64,000 nucleotides of DNA, from positions 124,001 to 188,000 of the forward strand of contig CAVVPG010000008.1 in assembly GCA_963750075.1 (NCBI GenBank). The letters are read 5' to 3'. The position numbers and the translations under genes are program-made. Positions 1 to 7,451 of this stretch are shown piece after piece (position 1 is the first letter of the stretch; each line of letters begins with the position of its first letter). A model generated the notes under the pieces. It worked only from the letters and a program-made list of their open reading frames with translations. It searched no databases and was not told the DNA's origin. The stretch comes from Bog-473 sp963750075. Lineage in GTDB: Bacteria; Actinomycetota; Acidimicrobiia; Acidimicrobiales; RAAP-2.

Positions 1-2
1 GC

Positions 3-893
3 GGCCGCGAGAAGTCGATCCCTCCCGTGTGGTTCTACGACGAGCGGGGCAGCCGCCTGTTCGAGGAGATCACCCAGCTCCCCGAGTACTACCCCACCCG
101 GGCGGAGCGGGCACTCCTCGAGCGGCACGCGCCCTCCATCGCCGAGCTCTCGAAGGCGGACACGCTCGTCGAGCTCGGCGCGGGAGCGTGTGACAAGACC
201 CGCGTGCTCCTGACCGCGCTCCAAGGGACGGGCTCGCTGTCGAGGTACGTGCCCTTCGACGTGAGCGACGAGTTCCTGCGCAGCGCCGCCACCACCCTCT
301 CGGAGGAGTACGACGATCTCGACATCCACCTGGTCATCGGCGACTTCCACCACCATCTGGCCGAGATCCCGACCGACGGCAGGCGGATGGTCGCCTTCCT
401 GGGCGGGACGATCGGCAACCTGAATCCGGCGCAACGGGCCCGCTTCCTCTTCGACCTGAACTGCACCATGTCGAGCGGTGACTCACTCCTCCTGGGCACG
501 GACCTGGTCAAAGACCCGGCGCGGCTCGTGGCGGCCTACAACGACGCGGCCGGCGTGACGGCGGACTTCAACCGCAACGTGCTGCACGTGCTCAACGAGC
601 AGCTGGGCGGCGACTTCGACCCCGGGAACTTCTCGCACGTGGCGCTGTGGAACGAGGACGAGCAGTGGATCGAGATGCGGCTCCGGGCCGAGGAGGCGGC
701 GGAGGTCTCGCTCGCCCGGGCGGGCCTCACCGTCCGCTTCGACGAGGGTGAGGACCTGCTCACCGAGATCAGCGCCAAGTTCACGCCCGAGCGCGTCGAG
801 CGCGAGCTCTCCGACGCCGGGTTCGTGCTCGAGGAGATGTGGGGCGCCGAGGACGGCGAGTTCCTGCTCTCGCTGTCCCACCCTTACTGCTGA
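3..893 (+). CDS. egtD: L-histidine N-alpha-methyltransferase EgtD, 5' end outside the window
   Basis: Trimethylates histidine with SAM to give hercynine, the first step of ergothioneine synthesis. The reading frame is open to the left edge and codes for ...KSIPPVWFYDERGS, matching the conserved PPKWFYDARGS segment of mycobacterial EgtD, so the GTG at 27 is not the real start and about 20-30 residues are missing. Visible family features are PEYYPTRAE, the SAM-binding ELGAGACDKT, GGTIGNL, the histidine-binding FNRNVLHVLN and a C-terminal EDGEFLLSLSHPY. It ends 47 nt before the convergent sqdB stop. No other egt gene is in the window, so the rest of any egt operon would lie to the left. Family assignment is firm; the start is not visible. 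Confidence 0.93.
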   Translation, partial: GREKSIPPVWFYDERGSRLFEEITQLPEYYPTRAERALLERHAPSIAELSKADTLVELGAGACDKTRVLLTALQGTGSLSRYVPFDVSDEFLRSAATTLSEEYDDLDIHLVIGDFHHHLAEIPTDGRRMVAFLGGTIGNLNPAQRARFLFDLNCTMSSGDSLLLGTDLVKDPARLVAAYNDAAGVTADFNRNVLHVLNEQLGGDFDPGNFSHVALWNEDEQWIEMRLRAEEAAEVSLARAGLTVRFDEGEDLLTEISAKFTPERVERELSDAGFVLEEMWGAEDGEFLLSLSHPYC

Positions 894-939
894 CGGCGCC
901 GCCGCGTCCTCATCCGGGGGACGTCCGAGAAAGACCGAG

Positions 940-2154
940 TCAATGGGGTCGTTCCGAGGGCCGTTCCTCGGGGTGCGGCTTCGCCGTGCGGGTGATGCTG
1001 CTCGAAGTGGAGCGCCACTGCACGTTCGGCTCGAGGGCCGACCGCTCGAGGCGGGCGATGTGGGCGCGGGCGATCGACAGGAGGTCCGTCAGGAGCTCGT
1101 CACCGAGCAGGAAGGGCAACAGCCCCAGGTCGAGCAGTTTGGTGTGCGCCGCCCGGTAGTAGTGCTCCTCCAGCTCGACCCGCGGGTCCTCCAGGTGGAC
1201 GATCTCGGCGCCGCCGACGGCGTCGGAGACCTTCTCCGCCAGCTGGCCCACCGAGAAGGACTCGGTGAATTGGTCGAACACGCGGAACTCTCCCGCTTGG
1301 GCCGGGTTGCGGATGGCCAACTCGACACAGGCCAGCGTGTCGCGGATGTCGAGGAAACCCCTCGTCTGGCCGCCCTTCCCGTAGACGGTGAGCGGCTCAC
1401 CGGCCGCCGCCTGGATCACGAACCGGTTGAGCACGGTCCCGAAGACGGCGTCGTAGTCGAAGCGGGTCGCCAGGTCGGCGTGCAGGGTCGTCTCCGGGGT
1501 CGACTGCCCGTACACCACGCCCTGGTTGAGGTCCGTGGAACGGAGCCCCCACGCCCGACAGCAGAAGGCGATGTTGTGGCTGTCGTGGACCTTGGACAGG
1601 TGGTAGAAGCTGCCCGGCTGCTTCGGGAAGGGCAGGACGTCGGTACGCCCCCGGTGGGTGATCTCGATGTAGCCCTCTTCGATGTCGATGTTCGGGGTGC
1701 CGTACTCCCCCATCGTCCCCAGCTTGACCAGGTGGATCGACGGGTCGACCTCGGCGATGGTGTAGAGCAGGTTCAGCGTGCCCACCACGTTGTTGACCTG
1801 CGTGTAGACCGCGTGCTTGCGGTCCACCATGGAGTACGGCGCGCTGCGCTGCTCGGCGAAGTGGACGACGGCTTCGGGCTGGAAGCTGCCCACCATGTCG
1901 TGGACGAACTCCTCCTCGGTCAGGTCCCCGATGAAGACGTCGAGCCGCTTCCCCGAGACCTCCTCCCAGCAGTCGACCCGGCGATGCAGCGAGGCGATCG
2001 GGACGAGGGAGTCGACCCCCATTTCGAGGTCGTAGCCCCGGCGGGCGAAGTTGTCCGCCACCCCCACCTCGTACCCGGCCCTCGAGAGATGCAGCGCCGT
2101 CGGCCAACCCAGATACCCATCGCCCCCGAGGACCAGTACTCGCACCCGACGCAC
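940..2154 (-). CDS. sqdB: UDP-sulfoquinovose synthase
   Basis: Converts UDP-glucose plus sulfite to UDP-sulfoquinovose, the head-group donor of sulfoquinovosyl diacylglycerol. The 404-aa protein matches plant SQD1 and bacterial SqdB along its length: Rossmann GGDGYLGWPTALHLS, VVHFAEQRSAPYSM, KLGTMGEYGTPNIDIEEG, the catalytic YHLSKVHDS (YxxxK), DLNQGVVYG, YGKGGQTRGFLDIRDT and VELEEHYYRAAHTKL. Starts at GTG 2154 behind a GGAACGGAAG ribosome site. The C-terminal 35 residues are polar and probably disordered. No glycosyltransferase (SqdX) lies beside it; the divergent neighbour is an mptB-like gene. Two perfect palindromes lie in the shared promoter region. Very secure identification. Confidence 0.96.
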   Translation of the reverse strand: MRRVRVLVLGGDGYLGWPTALHLSRAGYEVGVADNFARRGYDLEMGVDSLVPIASLHRRVDCWEEVSGKRLDVFIGDLTEEEFVHDMVGSFQPEAVVHFAEQRSAPYSMVDRKHAVYTQVNNVVGTLNLLYTIAEVDPSIHLVKLGTMGEYGTPNIDIEEGYIEITHRGRTDVLPFPKQPGSFYHLSKVHDSHNIAFCCRAWGLRSTDLNQGVVYGQSTPETTLHADLATRFDYDAVFGTVLNRFVIQAAAGEPLTVYGKGGQTRGFLDIRDTLACVELAIRNPAQAGEFRVFDQFTESFSVGQLAEKVSDAVGGAEIVHLEDPRVELEEHYYRAAHTKLLDLGLLPFLLGDELLTDLLSIARAHIARLERSALEPNVQWRSTSSSITRTAKPHPEERPSERPH

Positions 2155-2174
2155 CTTCCGTTCCGTGACGGCCA

Positions 2175-2194
2175 GATGTCACAATCGTGACATC
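2175..2194. promoter_or_regulatory. Perfect palindrome upstream of sqdB, candidate operator
   Basis: Two perfect 8-bp arms, gatgtcac and gtgacatc, flank the 4-nt centre aatc, about 20 bp upstream of the sqdB start. The core TGTCAC-N4-GTGACA is the right size for a dimeric helix-turn-helix repressor. No known regulator can be assigned from the sequence. Confidence 0.5.
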
Positions 2195-2244
2195 CAGAGT
2201 TTCCCCTGCCAGACTGGGAAGTTCCTGAGAATCCTGTTAAGGAA

Positions 2245-2262
2245 GTTTTGGGTTCCCAAAAC
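2245..2262. promoter_or_regulatory. Second perfect palindrome in the sqdB/mptB-like intergenic region
   Basis: gttttggg-tt-cccaaaac, two perfect 8-bp arms, lies between the divergent genes, 91 bp before the sqdB start and 92 bp before the preferred mptB-like start. An adjacent imperfect dyad (gtgat...atcac, 2267-2286) follows. The 180-bp gap is notably AT-richer than its surroundings, as expected of a divergent promoter region. Confidence 0.45.
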
Positions 2263-2353
2263 CCCCGTGATCTGTGACAGAATCACTGCGGTTTGATGAA
2301 GATTCTCCCTCCCGCGCCCTCCCACCCCGCGGATGGCAGGTAAGGAATCCCCG

Positions 2354-4024
2354 ATGGAGCTCGTGATCCCGAGCGCTGCCCCCGACACGGACACACCAGA
2401 CGAGGCCACGGTTTCGGCGCAACCGGCGGTTCGCGTCAGCCTGGCGCGTACCGCGTTCCTGGGGTTCGTGGGCACGGCGGCCATCGTCGTCGGCGCCGTC
2501 CTCGGGGGCCAGTCGTTCGAGACCCATCTTCCCGGCGCGTGGTTCTTCGGCATGCCGGGCGGATTGTTCGGTTCCATCGGCACGACCGACCCCCTTCCGC
2601 AGGTCGCTTCCCTCGCCCTCGTGTTCGGAGGCCTCATCATCCTGACCCGGGTCTGGGTCGGCTTCCTCCGTTACCTGAAGCGGCACGAGGGCTTCCCGAT
2701 CAAGCGCGTTGTGCTCGTCGTCACGATCTGGGCTGTGCCGCTGCTGCTTGCTCCTCCCTTGTTCAGCCGGGACGTGTACACCTACGCGGCGCAGGGCGAG
2801 ATGGTCAGCCACCACATCAACCCGTACGCCTACGGGCCCAACGTGCTCGGGGCGACGCCGTTCAACGAGTTGGCCGACTCGGTGTGGTCCGGCACGGAGT
2901 CCCCGTACGGCCCCACCTTCCTGGCCGTCGACGGTGCGGCTGACCAGGCATCCGGTCACCAGATCCTGGCGGACCTCGTCCTGCTCCGCCTGCTGGAGGT
3001 CGCGGGCATCGCGCTGATGGTGGGCGCCACCCCGACGCTGGCCCGCTCCCTCAAACGCGATCCGGCCCACGCCGTCCTGCTCGGGGCGGGGTCACCGCTC
3101 GTCCTGTTGTCGTTGCTCGCGGGCGACCACAACGACGCACTGATGGTGGGCCTCCTGGTCGCGGGGCTGGCCGTCGCCAAACGTTTCGGCACCGTTCCCG
3201 GCGTGATCCTGTGCGCGCTCGCTGCGGGCGTGAAGTCCCCCGCCGCGCTCGGCGTCCTGTTCCTCGGGTGGACCTGGCCGGGCCCCACCGCGTCCACGCG
3301 GCGCCGCATCGGCCATACGGCCGTAGCCGGAGCGCTCGCGCTGGCGACGATGGAGGCCATGGCGCTCGTCTCGGGCACCGGCTGGGGCTGGATACGCACC
3401 ACCAGCACCGCCGATGCGTCGTTCACCGGCGTCACGCCGGTGAACATCGTGGCCCGGGGGGTCTCCATCGCCAGCCACATGCTGCAGGTCCCCGTCTCGA
3501 CCATGGACGTGCGGCCCGTCTTCAGCGTGCTCGGGCTGCTCGTCGCCGTCTACGTCGGCTACCGCCTCCTCATGCGCTCGCCCCGCGACGGAGTCGTCAG
3601 CTGCCTCGGCCTCACGCTGTTGGTCCTGGCTCTGCTCGGGCCGATCGTGTGGGCCTGGTACGTGACGTGGGGCGTGGTCGTGCTCGCCCCGGCCGCCGTC
3701 GGACGCCTCCGCACCGCGCTCATCGTGATCAGCACTTTTTGGGCCTTCGCCGGCATGACCTCCCTGCACGACATCTACATGCGGATGATCCACACCTTCT
3801 TCGTCCAGGACCTGCTCCTGATCGCCATGCTCCTGGCCGTGGCCATCATGCCGCTGGCCCAGTTCACGTCCGCCGCCCGCGACCGGGCGCACCTGCCCCG
3901 CCTCACCCCCGGCCCGGGCGACGGGGACGGCACGCAGCACGGCCCGAGGCTCGGGGGTGGCATCCTGGCCGGTGCCGGTGCCGGTGTCGGTGCCGGTGTC
4001 GGAGCAGGCTCCGGCACCACCTGA
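2354..4024 (+). CDS. MptB-like polyprenol-phosphomannose-dependent alpha-(1->6)-mannosyltransferase
   Basis: GT-C type integral membrane mannosyltransferase of the MptA/MptB family, which extends the mannan core of lipomannan in actinobacteria from polyprenyl-phosphomannose. The 556-aa protein has about a dozen hydrophobic segments and the family motif FSRDVYTYAAQGEMVSHHINPY near residue 140, where the Asp after Arg is the likely catalytic base. A later NDALMVGLLVAGLAVAKR segment is also family-like. ATG 2354 is preferred because a TAAGGAAT site sits 6 nt upstream; ATG 2333 in the same frame has none. The C-terminus is Gly/Ala rich. It ends 45 nt from the convergent 4069 gene. The exact acceptor is unknown. 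Confidence 0.8.
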   Translation: MELVIPSAAPDTDTPDEATVSAQPAVRVSLARTAFLGFVGTAAIVVGAVLGGQSFETHLPGAWFFGMPGGLFGSIGTTDPLPQVASLALVFGGLIILTRVWVGFLRYLKRHEGFPIKRVVLVVTIWAVPLLLAPPLFSRDVYTYAAQGEMVSHHINPYAYGPNVLGATPFNELADSVWSGTESPYGPTFLAVDGAADQASGHQILADLVLLRLLEVAGIALMVGATPTLARSLKRDPAHAVLLGAGSPLVLLSLLAGDHNDALMVGLLVAGLAVAKRFGTVPGVILCALAAGVKSPAALGVLFLGWTWPGPTASTRRRIGHTAVAGALALATMEAMALVSGTGWGWIRTTSTADASFTGVTPVNIVARGVSIASHMLQVPVSTMDVRPVFSVLGLLVAVYVGYRLLMRSPRDGVVSCLGLTLLVLALLGPIVWAWYVTWGVVVLAPAAVGRLRTALIVISTFWAFAGMTSLHDIYMRMIHTFFVQDLLLIAMLLAVAIMPLAQFTSAARDRAHLPRLTPGPGDGDGTQHGPRLGGGILAGAGAGVGAGVGAGSGTT

Positions 4025-4068
4025 GCCGGGTCGCCACCCCGACGACGGAGCGCCGGCGCCGGCGCGTC

Positions 4069-4506
4069 TCAGTCGGCGAGGTCCAGCGCCGAGGTCACAT
4101 GGGTCGGGCGCAGGCGCACCACGAGCTCGCCGGGAACGCCGTTGCGCGCCCCGTACTCCTCGGCCCGGTCCTCGCCCATGTAGCGGCCGCCGATGCGGGC
4201 GGCCACGCGGAGCCGCTCGTCCGGGTCCTCGCTGATCTCGGCGACACCCTCGACGACGACGAAGCTGAACGGTGGCCGATCGTCGTCCACGCAGAGCGAC
4301 ACCCTGGGGTCCCGCAGCAGGTTCCGCCCCTTGACGGTGGACTCGCCGGTGTTGAAGACCAAGGACCCGTCCTCGTCGACGTCGTACCAGACCGGCGCGA
4401 CGTGGGGCCGGCCGTCGGCCCGTACGGTGGCCAGCTTCCCCGTCCGCGGCGGTACGGCGGTCAGGAACGCCCGGACCTGCTCCTCCGACATGGAGTGATA
4501 CGGCAT
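4069..4506 (-). CDS. PPOX-class (F420/flavin-dependent) split-barrel oxidoreductase
   Basis: 145-aa split beta-barrel protein of the pyridoxamine-phosphate-oxidase-like superfamily. GKLATVRADGRPHVAPVWYDVDEDG is the typical first strand pair, and STVKGRNLLRDPRVSL the typical cofactor phosphate-contact helix. Actinobacterial members of this size usually bind F420 or heme; which one cannot be told here. The ATG at 4506 overlaps the upstream stop (TGATG), so it is translationally coupled as the last gene of the 9008-to-4069 operon. A longer open frame to 4902 exists, but its extension is the shadow of the upstream gene. Substrate unknown. Confidence 0.85.
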   Translation of the reverse strand: MPYHSMSEEQVRAFLTAVPPRTGKLATVRADGRPHVAPVWYDVDEDGSLVFNTGESTVKGRNLLRDPRVSLCVDDDRPPFSFVVVEGVAEISEDPDERLRVAARIGGRYMGEDRAEEYGARNGVPGELVVRLRPTHVTSALDLAD

Positions 4507-4970
4507 CAGCCCGCCGTGCCGCCGTTGGCGGCGAACGCCTCCGACCAGGCCTGGAGCATGGGGCCGAAGCTGGCCGGGTTGTAGGCATCCTCCTCGTAGG
4601 AGAACTTCATGTCTCCCGCGTAGTGCAGCACCGTGATGTTGTGCGCCTGGTGCACCGACCCGTCCCCCGGGTCCTGCATCCGGTTCTCGATCCGGCAGAT
4701 CCACCAGCCCCGCTCCTCGTCGCAGACGCACCACGAGTGCGGGAACGAGGTCATCGCCCGGTTGGGCCACTCCGCCATGAGGGGTGCGATCCAGTCGTAG
4801 ATCTCGCCGGGCCCACGGAATCTGCCGAAGGTGTGCTCGAGGTACACGGCGTCGTCGGTGAAGAGCTCGGCCCAGTCGTGCCACTCCCCGCTCGCCGCGC
4901 ACCGTGCCGCCGTCTCCATGTAGTGCTGGTGCGCCCGCTCCAGCTCTTCCCGGCTCCAGCGGGGCGTCAT
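4506..4970 (-). CDS. SnoaL/NTF2-like protein
   Basis: 154-aa (from ATG 4970) or 159-aa (from ATG 4985) protein with an NTF2-like cone fold. The N-terminal helix with WHDWAELFTDDAVYLEHTFGRFRGPGEIYDWI, followed by beta-strands with WCVCDEERGWWICRIENRMQDPG, is typical of SnoaL-like isomerase/hydrolase proteins and ring-hydroxylation accessory proteins. ATG 4970 forms an ATGA overlap with the upstream EthD-like stop and is preferred. It sits in a six-gene minus-strand operon with SDRs and an EthD-like protein, which points to catabolism of a hydrophobic carbonyl compound; the substrate is unknown. Confidence 0.75.
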   Translation of the reverse strand: MTPRWSREELERAHQHYMETAARCAASGEWHDWAELFTDDAVYLEHTFGRFRGPGEIYDWIAPLMAEWPNRAMTSFPHSWCVCDEERGWWICRIENRMQDPGDGSVHQAHNITVLHYAGDMKFSYEEDAYNPASFGPMLQAWSEAFAANGGTAG

Positions 4971-5689
4971 GACTTCATCGTCCATTCGCTCATCGTGACA
5001 CTCCGTAGCGTGCTCAGGTCGACGAACGCGTCGATCTCCTCGATCATCTGGGACACGTGCTCGTTCATGCGCTCGGGGTCACCGTCGGCGCAATAGAACA
5101 GCATGGGGTCGGTCACGTGCTCGAGGGACGGCCACGCCTCCTCGACGATGCCCCGTACCGGCGGAGCCCCGTCGGTGACCGGCCGGAATACGGCGTTGCG
5201 CACGTAGCGGCAGCGCGGCTGGATCGCCTCGGTGATCGGCGAGATACGGGTGTGCCAGCGGGTCATCCACTCGTCGAAGGTCTGTGCCGGGTGCTGCTGC
5301 AGGAGCGCCACCGTCAGGACGCCGGGCGACCGCTGACCGTCGGGCCAGTGGCGTGGCGCCGACCAGCGGTTCCCGCCGTAGTCGCGGTAGAGGGACTCGA
5401 CGACCTCGTAGCCGGCCAGGCGTTCGGCGGCAGCGGCCAGCACCTCCTCGAACGGCCCCCGGTAGTCCACGGCGTCGATCCACAAGGAGACGAGCGCGTG
5501 CAGCGGCGTCTCCCCCTCCGGCGTCGGCACGGGAGCCGGGATGTCGCTCTCGGGGTCCCACACGTCGATCGTCAGGCGCAGCGGGTCGAGCGCCAGGAGG
5601 TCGGGGGCCACCGATCCGTGCACCGTGTCGGCCACCTCGGCCCGGGTGCTGCCGGCGTCGAGCCAGACCAGGTACATCAGCTTCTCCAC
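4967..5689 (-). CDS. EthD-domain-like protein
   Basis: 240-aa protein starting at GTG 5689 (VEKLMYLVWLDAG) behind a GAGGGGAG ribosome site. Two dimeric alpha/beta-barrel (EthD-like) halves can be seen: one around residues 2-90 and a second with TVALLQQHPAQTFDEWMTRWHTRISPITEAIQP, where DEWMTRWHTRIS resembles the EthD EFxxYWxxxHxPL helix. EthD proteins accompany oxygenase systems, and several act as small lyases or isomerases. It sits between an SDR (27 nt gap) and the NTF2-like gene (ATGA overlap). A 549-aa open frame that includes it is an artefact of reading through the SDR shadow. Confidence 0.75.
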   Translation of the reverse strand: MEKLMYLVWLDAGSTRAEVADTVHGSVAPDLLALDPLRLTIDVWDPESDIPAPVPTPEGETPLHALVSLWIDAVDYRGPFEEVLAAAAERLAGYEVVESLYRDYGGNRWSAPRHWPDGQRSPGVLTVALLQQHPAQTFDEWMTRWHTRISPITEAIQPRCRYVRNAVFRPVTDGAPPVRGIVEEAWPSLEHVTDPMLFYCADGDPERMNEHVSQMIEEIDAFVDLSTLRSVTMSEWTMKS

Positions 5690-5715
5690 GACGGCTCCCC
5701 TCTCGCGGCGCGTGC

Positions 5716-6504
5716 TCACCACGTCAGCCCCAGCGCCTCGCGCATGGTGGCCTCGAACGCCGCGTCGTCGAGCGTCCGGCGGAGCCGGAGCACCATGGCG
5801 GCGTCCTTGCCCACTTCGACCCGCAGCGGCGTCGCGGGGTCCTCGAGCGCGTCGGCCACGGCGGCGCCCACCACCTCGGGTCCGGGCCTGCCCTCGGGCC
5901 CGGTCAGGGTGGCCACCGTCCCGCTCCACTGGGCATGGAGGTCCTCGTACACGGCCGGTCCCGGATGGTCGGACTCGTGCTTCATCCCCGGCGCGATGTA
6001 CCCGGGCTCGATCACGACGACCCGGATCCCGAAATGCCCGAGCTCGAAGTAGAGCGATTCGGAGAGTGCCTCGAGGGCGTGCTTCGACGCGGCGTAGGCG
6101 CCCTCCAGCGGGGTGCCGATCTTGCCCTGGACCGAGCTGATGTTCACCAGGATCCCGCTGCCGCGCTCGCGCCAGGCCGGTACCACCGCCTGCGCCATCC
6201 GCAGCGGGCCGAGCGTGTTCACGTCGAGGACCCGGGCCAAGGCGTCGAGCGGGTAGGACTCGAGTGGGCCCTGGCCCGTCAGCCCGGCGTTGTTGACCAC
6301 GGCGTCGAGCTCGCCCGCCTCGGACACGGCGAGACGGGCCGATTCGGGGTCGCTGACGTCCAGCGGCAGGGCGAGCGCGGCCGGCAACCCCGCCAGGGCG
6401 GTGACGTCGCGGGCGGTCGCCACGACCTCGTGCCCCCGCCCCGCCAGGACCTCGACGGTGGCCCGGCCGATGGCCCGGGCCGCACCCGTGACGAGCACCC
6501 GCAC
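5716..6504 (-). CDS. Short-chain dehydrogenase/reductase
   Basis: 262-aa classical SDR. It shows the cofactor motif TGAARAIG (residues 6-13), NNAG near residue 70, a serine in NISSVQG, and the catalytic YAASK. Starts at GTG 6504, overlapping the ribosome-site region at the end of the preceding SDR gene (3 nt gap). The tail after the Rossmann fold is charged and ends in ALGLTW. It is the third gene of the 9008-to-4069 operon. Substrate unknown. Confidence 0.88.
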   Translation of the reverse strand: MRVLVTGAARAIGRATVEVLAGRGHEVVATARDVTALAGLPAALALPLDVSDPESARLAVSEAGELDAVVNNAGLTGQGPLESYPLDALARVLDVNTLGPLRMAQAVVPAWRERGSGILVNISSVQGKIGTPLEGAYAASKHALEALSESLYFELGHFGIRVVVIEPGYIAPGMKHESDHPGPAVYEDLHAQWSGTVATLTGPEGRPGPEVVGAAVADALEDPATPLRVEVGKDAAMVLRLRRTLDDAAFEATMREALGLTW

Positions 6505-6507
6505 GGC

Positions 6508-7386
6508 TCAGCCCGCCTTCGCCGGCGAGAGGCCCACCAGCGCCTCGCTGAGCTGCCACAGCTGCCGTGCCGCCCGGTCGTCGCGCGCCCACCGCTTGGG
6601 CTGTTTCGGCTTGCACTTGACGAAGTACTCCCCGCTGACCCCTGCCACCTCGGGTGCGGAGGCCAGGTAGATGGACGTGCGGGCGCCCTTGGCCGGCGAC
6701 AGGAAGAACGGCGAGCTGATCTTGATGCCGAAGGCGAGCAGGCCCCGGGCGTCGCCGTCCGCCCCGTACCCGGTGCGCACCGTCCCCGGATGCAGCGAGT
6801 TGGCGGTCACCCCGGTGCCGGTCAGGCGATGCGCCAGCTCCCGCGTGAAGAGGATGTTGGCCAGTTTCGACTGGCCGTAGACGCGCATGGTGGCGTACTT
6901 CTTCTCGGACTGGAGGTCGTCGAAGGGCATCCCCTTGCGGGCGGCACTGTGCGCCGTCGATGCCACGGTCACGATCCGTGCCGGCGACGACGACCGGATC
7001 CGATTGAGCAGGAGGTTGGTCAGGAGGAAGGGGCCGAGGTGGTTGGTCGCCAACGTCGCCTCAAGTCCGTCGACCGTCTCGGTCCGCTCCGACAGCACCA
7101 GACCCGCGTTGTTGACGAGCACGTCGAGCTTCGGCGCCTGTTCGAGGATCTCTGCCGCGCCTCGCCGAACCGACGAAAGGTCGGCCAGATCGAACACGAC
7201 CAACTGGATCTGGGCGTCACCCCCGAGCCGCTGCGTGATCGACGCCACTGCGCTGCGGCCCTTGTCGGCGTTGCGGGCCGTGAGGACGACGCGCGCCCCC
7301 ATGGCGGCCAGCGCCGCCGCCGTCTCGTAGCCGATGCCCGAATTTCCGCCCGTGACGACGACCGTCTTCCCCTGCATGTCGGGCAC
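6508..7386 (-). CDS. SDR family oxidoreductase, retinol dehydrogenase-like
   Basis: 292-aa SDR with TGGNSGIGYETAAALAAMGARVV (the NSGIGYET form typical of the retinol dehydrogenase/WWOX-like group), NNAG, and the catalytic YGQSKLAN. It starts at GTG 7386 behind GAGGAGG about 9 nt upstream; ATG 7377 is an alternative. It follows the sulfatase gene after 65 nt and precedes a second SDR after 3 nt. Many actinobacterial relatives act on lipophilic alcohols; the substrate here is not known. Confidence 0.88.
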   Translation of the reverse strand: MPDMQGKTVVVTGGNSGIGYETAAALAAMGARVVLTARNADKGRSAVASITQRLGGDAQIQLVVFDLADLSSVRRGAAEILEQAPKLDVLVNNAGLVLSERTETVDGLEATLATNHLGPFLLTNLLLNRIRSSSPARIVTVASTAHSAARKGMPFDDLQSEKKYATMRVYGQSKLANILFTRELAHRLTGTGVTANSLHPGTVRTGYGADGDARGLLAFGIKISSPFFLSPAKGARTSIYLASAPEVAGVSGEYFVKCKPKQPKRWARDDRAARQLWQLSEALVGLSPAKAG

Positions 7387-7451
7387 CGCGCGCAGCCTCC
7401 TCGTGACGAGCAGGCGTCAGCATTCCACACCCGCGTGGCGCCCGGTCCGCC

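Noticed and set aside
748..2190. 480-residue plus-strand open frame
   Set aside because: It is antisense to sqdB, which has full-length family similarity; the translation is Arg/Val/Asp-rich GC shadow sequence.
4967..6616. 549-residue open frame covering the EthD-like gene
   Set aside because: The first 309 residues are the shadow of the SDR gene at 5716-6504; the real start is GTG 5689.
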